Positions 12,921 to 13,679 of a stretch of DNA of 13,679 bases are shown here, piece by piece. The notes beneath the pieces are model-generated. The model made no database searches, was not told where the DNA came from, and was given only the letters and a program-made list of their open reading frames with translations. The position numbers and the translations under genes are program-made. The DNA comes from Pusillimonas sp. UBA6240 (GTDB lineage: Bacteria; Pseudomonadota; Gammaproteobacteria; Burkholderiales; Burkholderiaceae_B): NCBI GenBank assembly GCA_002441445.1, contig DJWC01000002.1, positions 4,680 through 18,358 on the forward strand, in the 5' to 3' direction. Every line of letters begins with the position of its first letter. Position 1 is the first letter of the stretch.

Positions 12921-13679
12921 TTACGCCTGAATCGCATCCCCATACAAGTCGTATTCATCCGAATCCGTGATGCGCACGCGCACCAGGTCGCCGGGCTTGA
13001 GCGTCTTGTCGGTGTTGACGAACACGCTGCCGTCGATCTCGGGGGCGTCGGCGCTGGATCGCCCTATGGGGCCGTCCTCGTCGATTTCGTCGATCAGGAC
13101 ATCGATCTCGCGGCCTATTTTTTGCGCCAGGCGGGCGCTGGAGATGGCTTGCTGGTGCTCCATGAAGCGGTTCCAGCGCTCCTGCTTGACCTCGTCGGGC
13201 ACGTGGCCGGGCAGCGCGTTGGCGCGCGCGCCTTCCACCGGCGAATACTGGAAACAGCCGACGCGATCGAGCTGCGCTTCGGTCATCCAGTCCAGCAGGT
13301 ATTGGAAATCTTCTTCGGTCTCGCCCGGGAAGCCGACGATGAAGGTGGAACGCAGGGTCAAGTCCGGACAGGCGGCGCGCCAGTTCTGGATGCGCGCCAG
13401 CGTGCGGTCCTCGAACGCGGGCCGCTTCATGGCCTTGAGTATCCTGGGGCTCGCATGCTGGAAGGGGATGTCCAGGTAGGGCAGGATCTTGCCTTCGGCC
13501 ATCAGCGGAATGACTTCATCCACGTGGGGATAGGGGTAGACGTAATGCAGCCGGACCCAGACGCCGAAGCGCGACAAGGCCGCGCAGAGCTGGGTCATAT
13601 GGGTCTTGATGGGCCGGCCATTCCAGAAGCCGCTGCGGAATTTGACATCCACGCCGTAGGCGCTGGTGTCCTGCGAAAT
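12921..13679 (-). CDS. rimO: Ribosomal protein S12 methylthiotransferase, C-terminal part (partial)
   Basis: RimO is a radical-SAM enzyme that adds a methylthio group to an aspartate of ribosomal protein S12. The last 252 codons are present and the reading frame is still open at the right edge, starting inside ISQDTSAYGVDVKF. Visible family segments are RLHYVYPYPHVDEV, PYLDIPFQHASPRILKAMKRP and STFIVGFPGETEEDF. The C-terminal TRAM domain runs over about the last 65 residues, ending with DSDEYDLYGDAIQA. The N-terminal domain and the CxxxCxxC radical-SAM cluster motif lie outside the window. The TAA stop at 12921-12923 directly faces the gntR stop. It is a housekeeping gene marking the right end of the accessory block. 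Confidence 0.96.
   Translation of the reverse strand: MSQDTSAYGVDVKFRSGFWNGRPIKTHMTQLCAALSRFGVWVRLHYVYPYPHVDEVIPLMAEGKILPYLDIPFQHASPRILKAMKRPAFEDRTLARIQNWRAACPDLTLRSTFIVGFPGETEEDFQYLLDWMTEAQLDRVGCFQYSPVEGARANALPGHVPDEVKQERWNRFMEHQQAISSARLAQKIGREIDVLIDEIDEDGPIGRSSADAPEIDGSVFVNTDKTLKPGDLVRVRITDSDEYDLYGDAIQA

Overview
The window looks like a chromosomal segment of a GC-rich betaproteobacterium, most likely Burkholderiales of the Alcaligenaceae type (Bordetella, Achromobacter, Pusillimonas and relatives). This rests on the def-fmt and rimO protein sequences, the GC-rich codon use and the presence of a Tat-exported TRAP binding protein. The genus cannot be fixed from the sequence alone.

Layout. 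(1) Positions 1-1715, plus strand: housekeeping backbone with the 3' end of peptide deformylase (def), complete fmt, a 14-codon leader ORF and a small SAM-dependent methyltransferase. (2) Positions 1716-8555, plus strand: a 248-bp gap with a near-consensus sigma70 promoter, then a six-gene catabolic operon. It encodes a TRAP transporter (binding protein, small and large permeases), an FAD-dependent oxidoreductase, a crotonase-fold enzyme and a family I CoA-transferase, with gaps of 38 bp or less and one ATGA overlap. (3) Positions 8603-11986, minus strand and convergent: a second operon, transcribed in the order enolase paralog, APH-fold small-molecule kinase, LacI-family repressor. (4) Positions 11987-12254: a 268-bp divergent control region with an enolase-operon promoter, a perfect 12-bp palindrome with a central CG, and a leader ORF coupled to gntR. 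(5) Positions 12255-12920, plus strand: a GntR regulator of the FadR/FCD type. (6) Positions 12921-13679, minus strand: the C-terminal part of rimO, so the backbone resumes. No gene-free stretch exceeds 300 bases. No RNA gene, CRISPR array, IS element or attachment site was seen.

How the genes may work together. The TRAP operon reads as uptake of an organic acid, activation by CoA transfer, and flavin- and crotonase-dependent processing of an acid or its CoA ester. The facing operon pairs a kinase with an enolase paralog under a LacI repressor, which suggests phosphorylation of a hydroxy-acid followed by an enolase-like elimination. The enolase paralog keeps all three metal ligands and both catalytic lysines, but has Asp at the position of yeast Glu168 and Ala at the position of yeast His373. 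It is therefore probably not an ordinary glycolytic enolase. This kinase/enolase-like pair beside a TRAP/CoA-transferase operon is the best candidate here for an undescribed catabolic system. The substrate cannot be read from the sequence.
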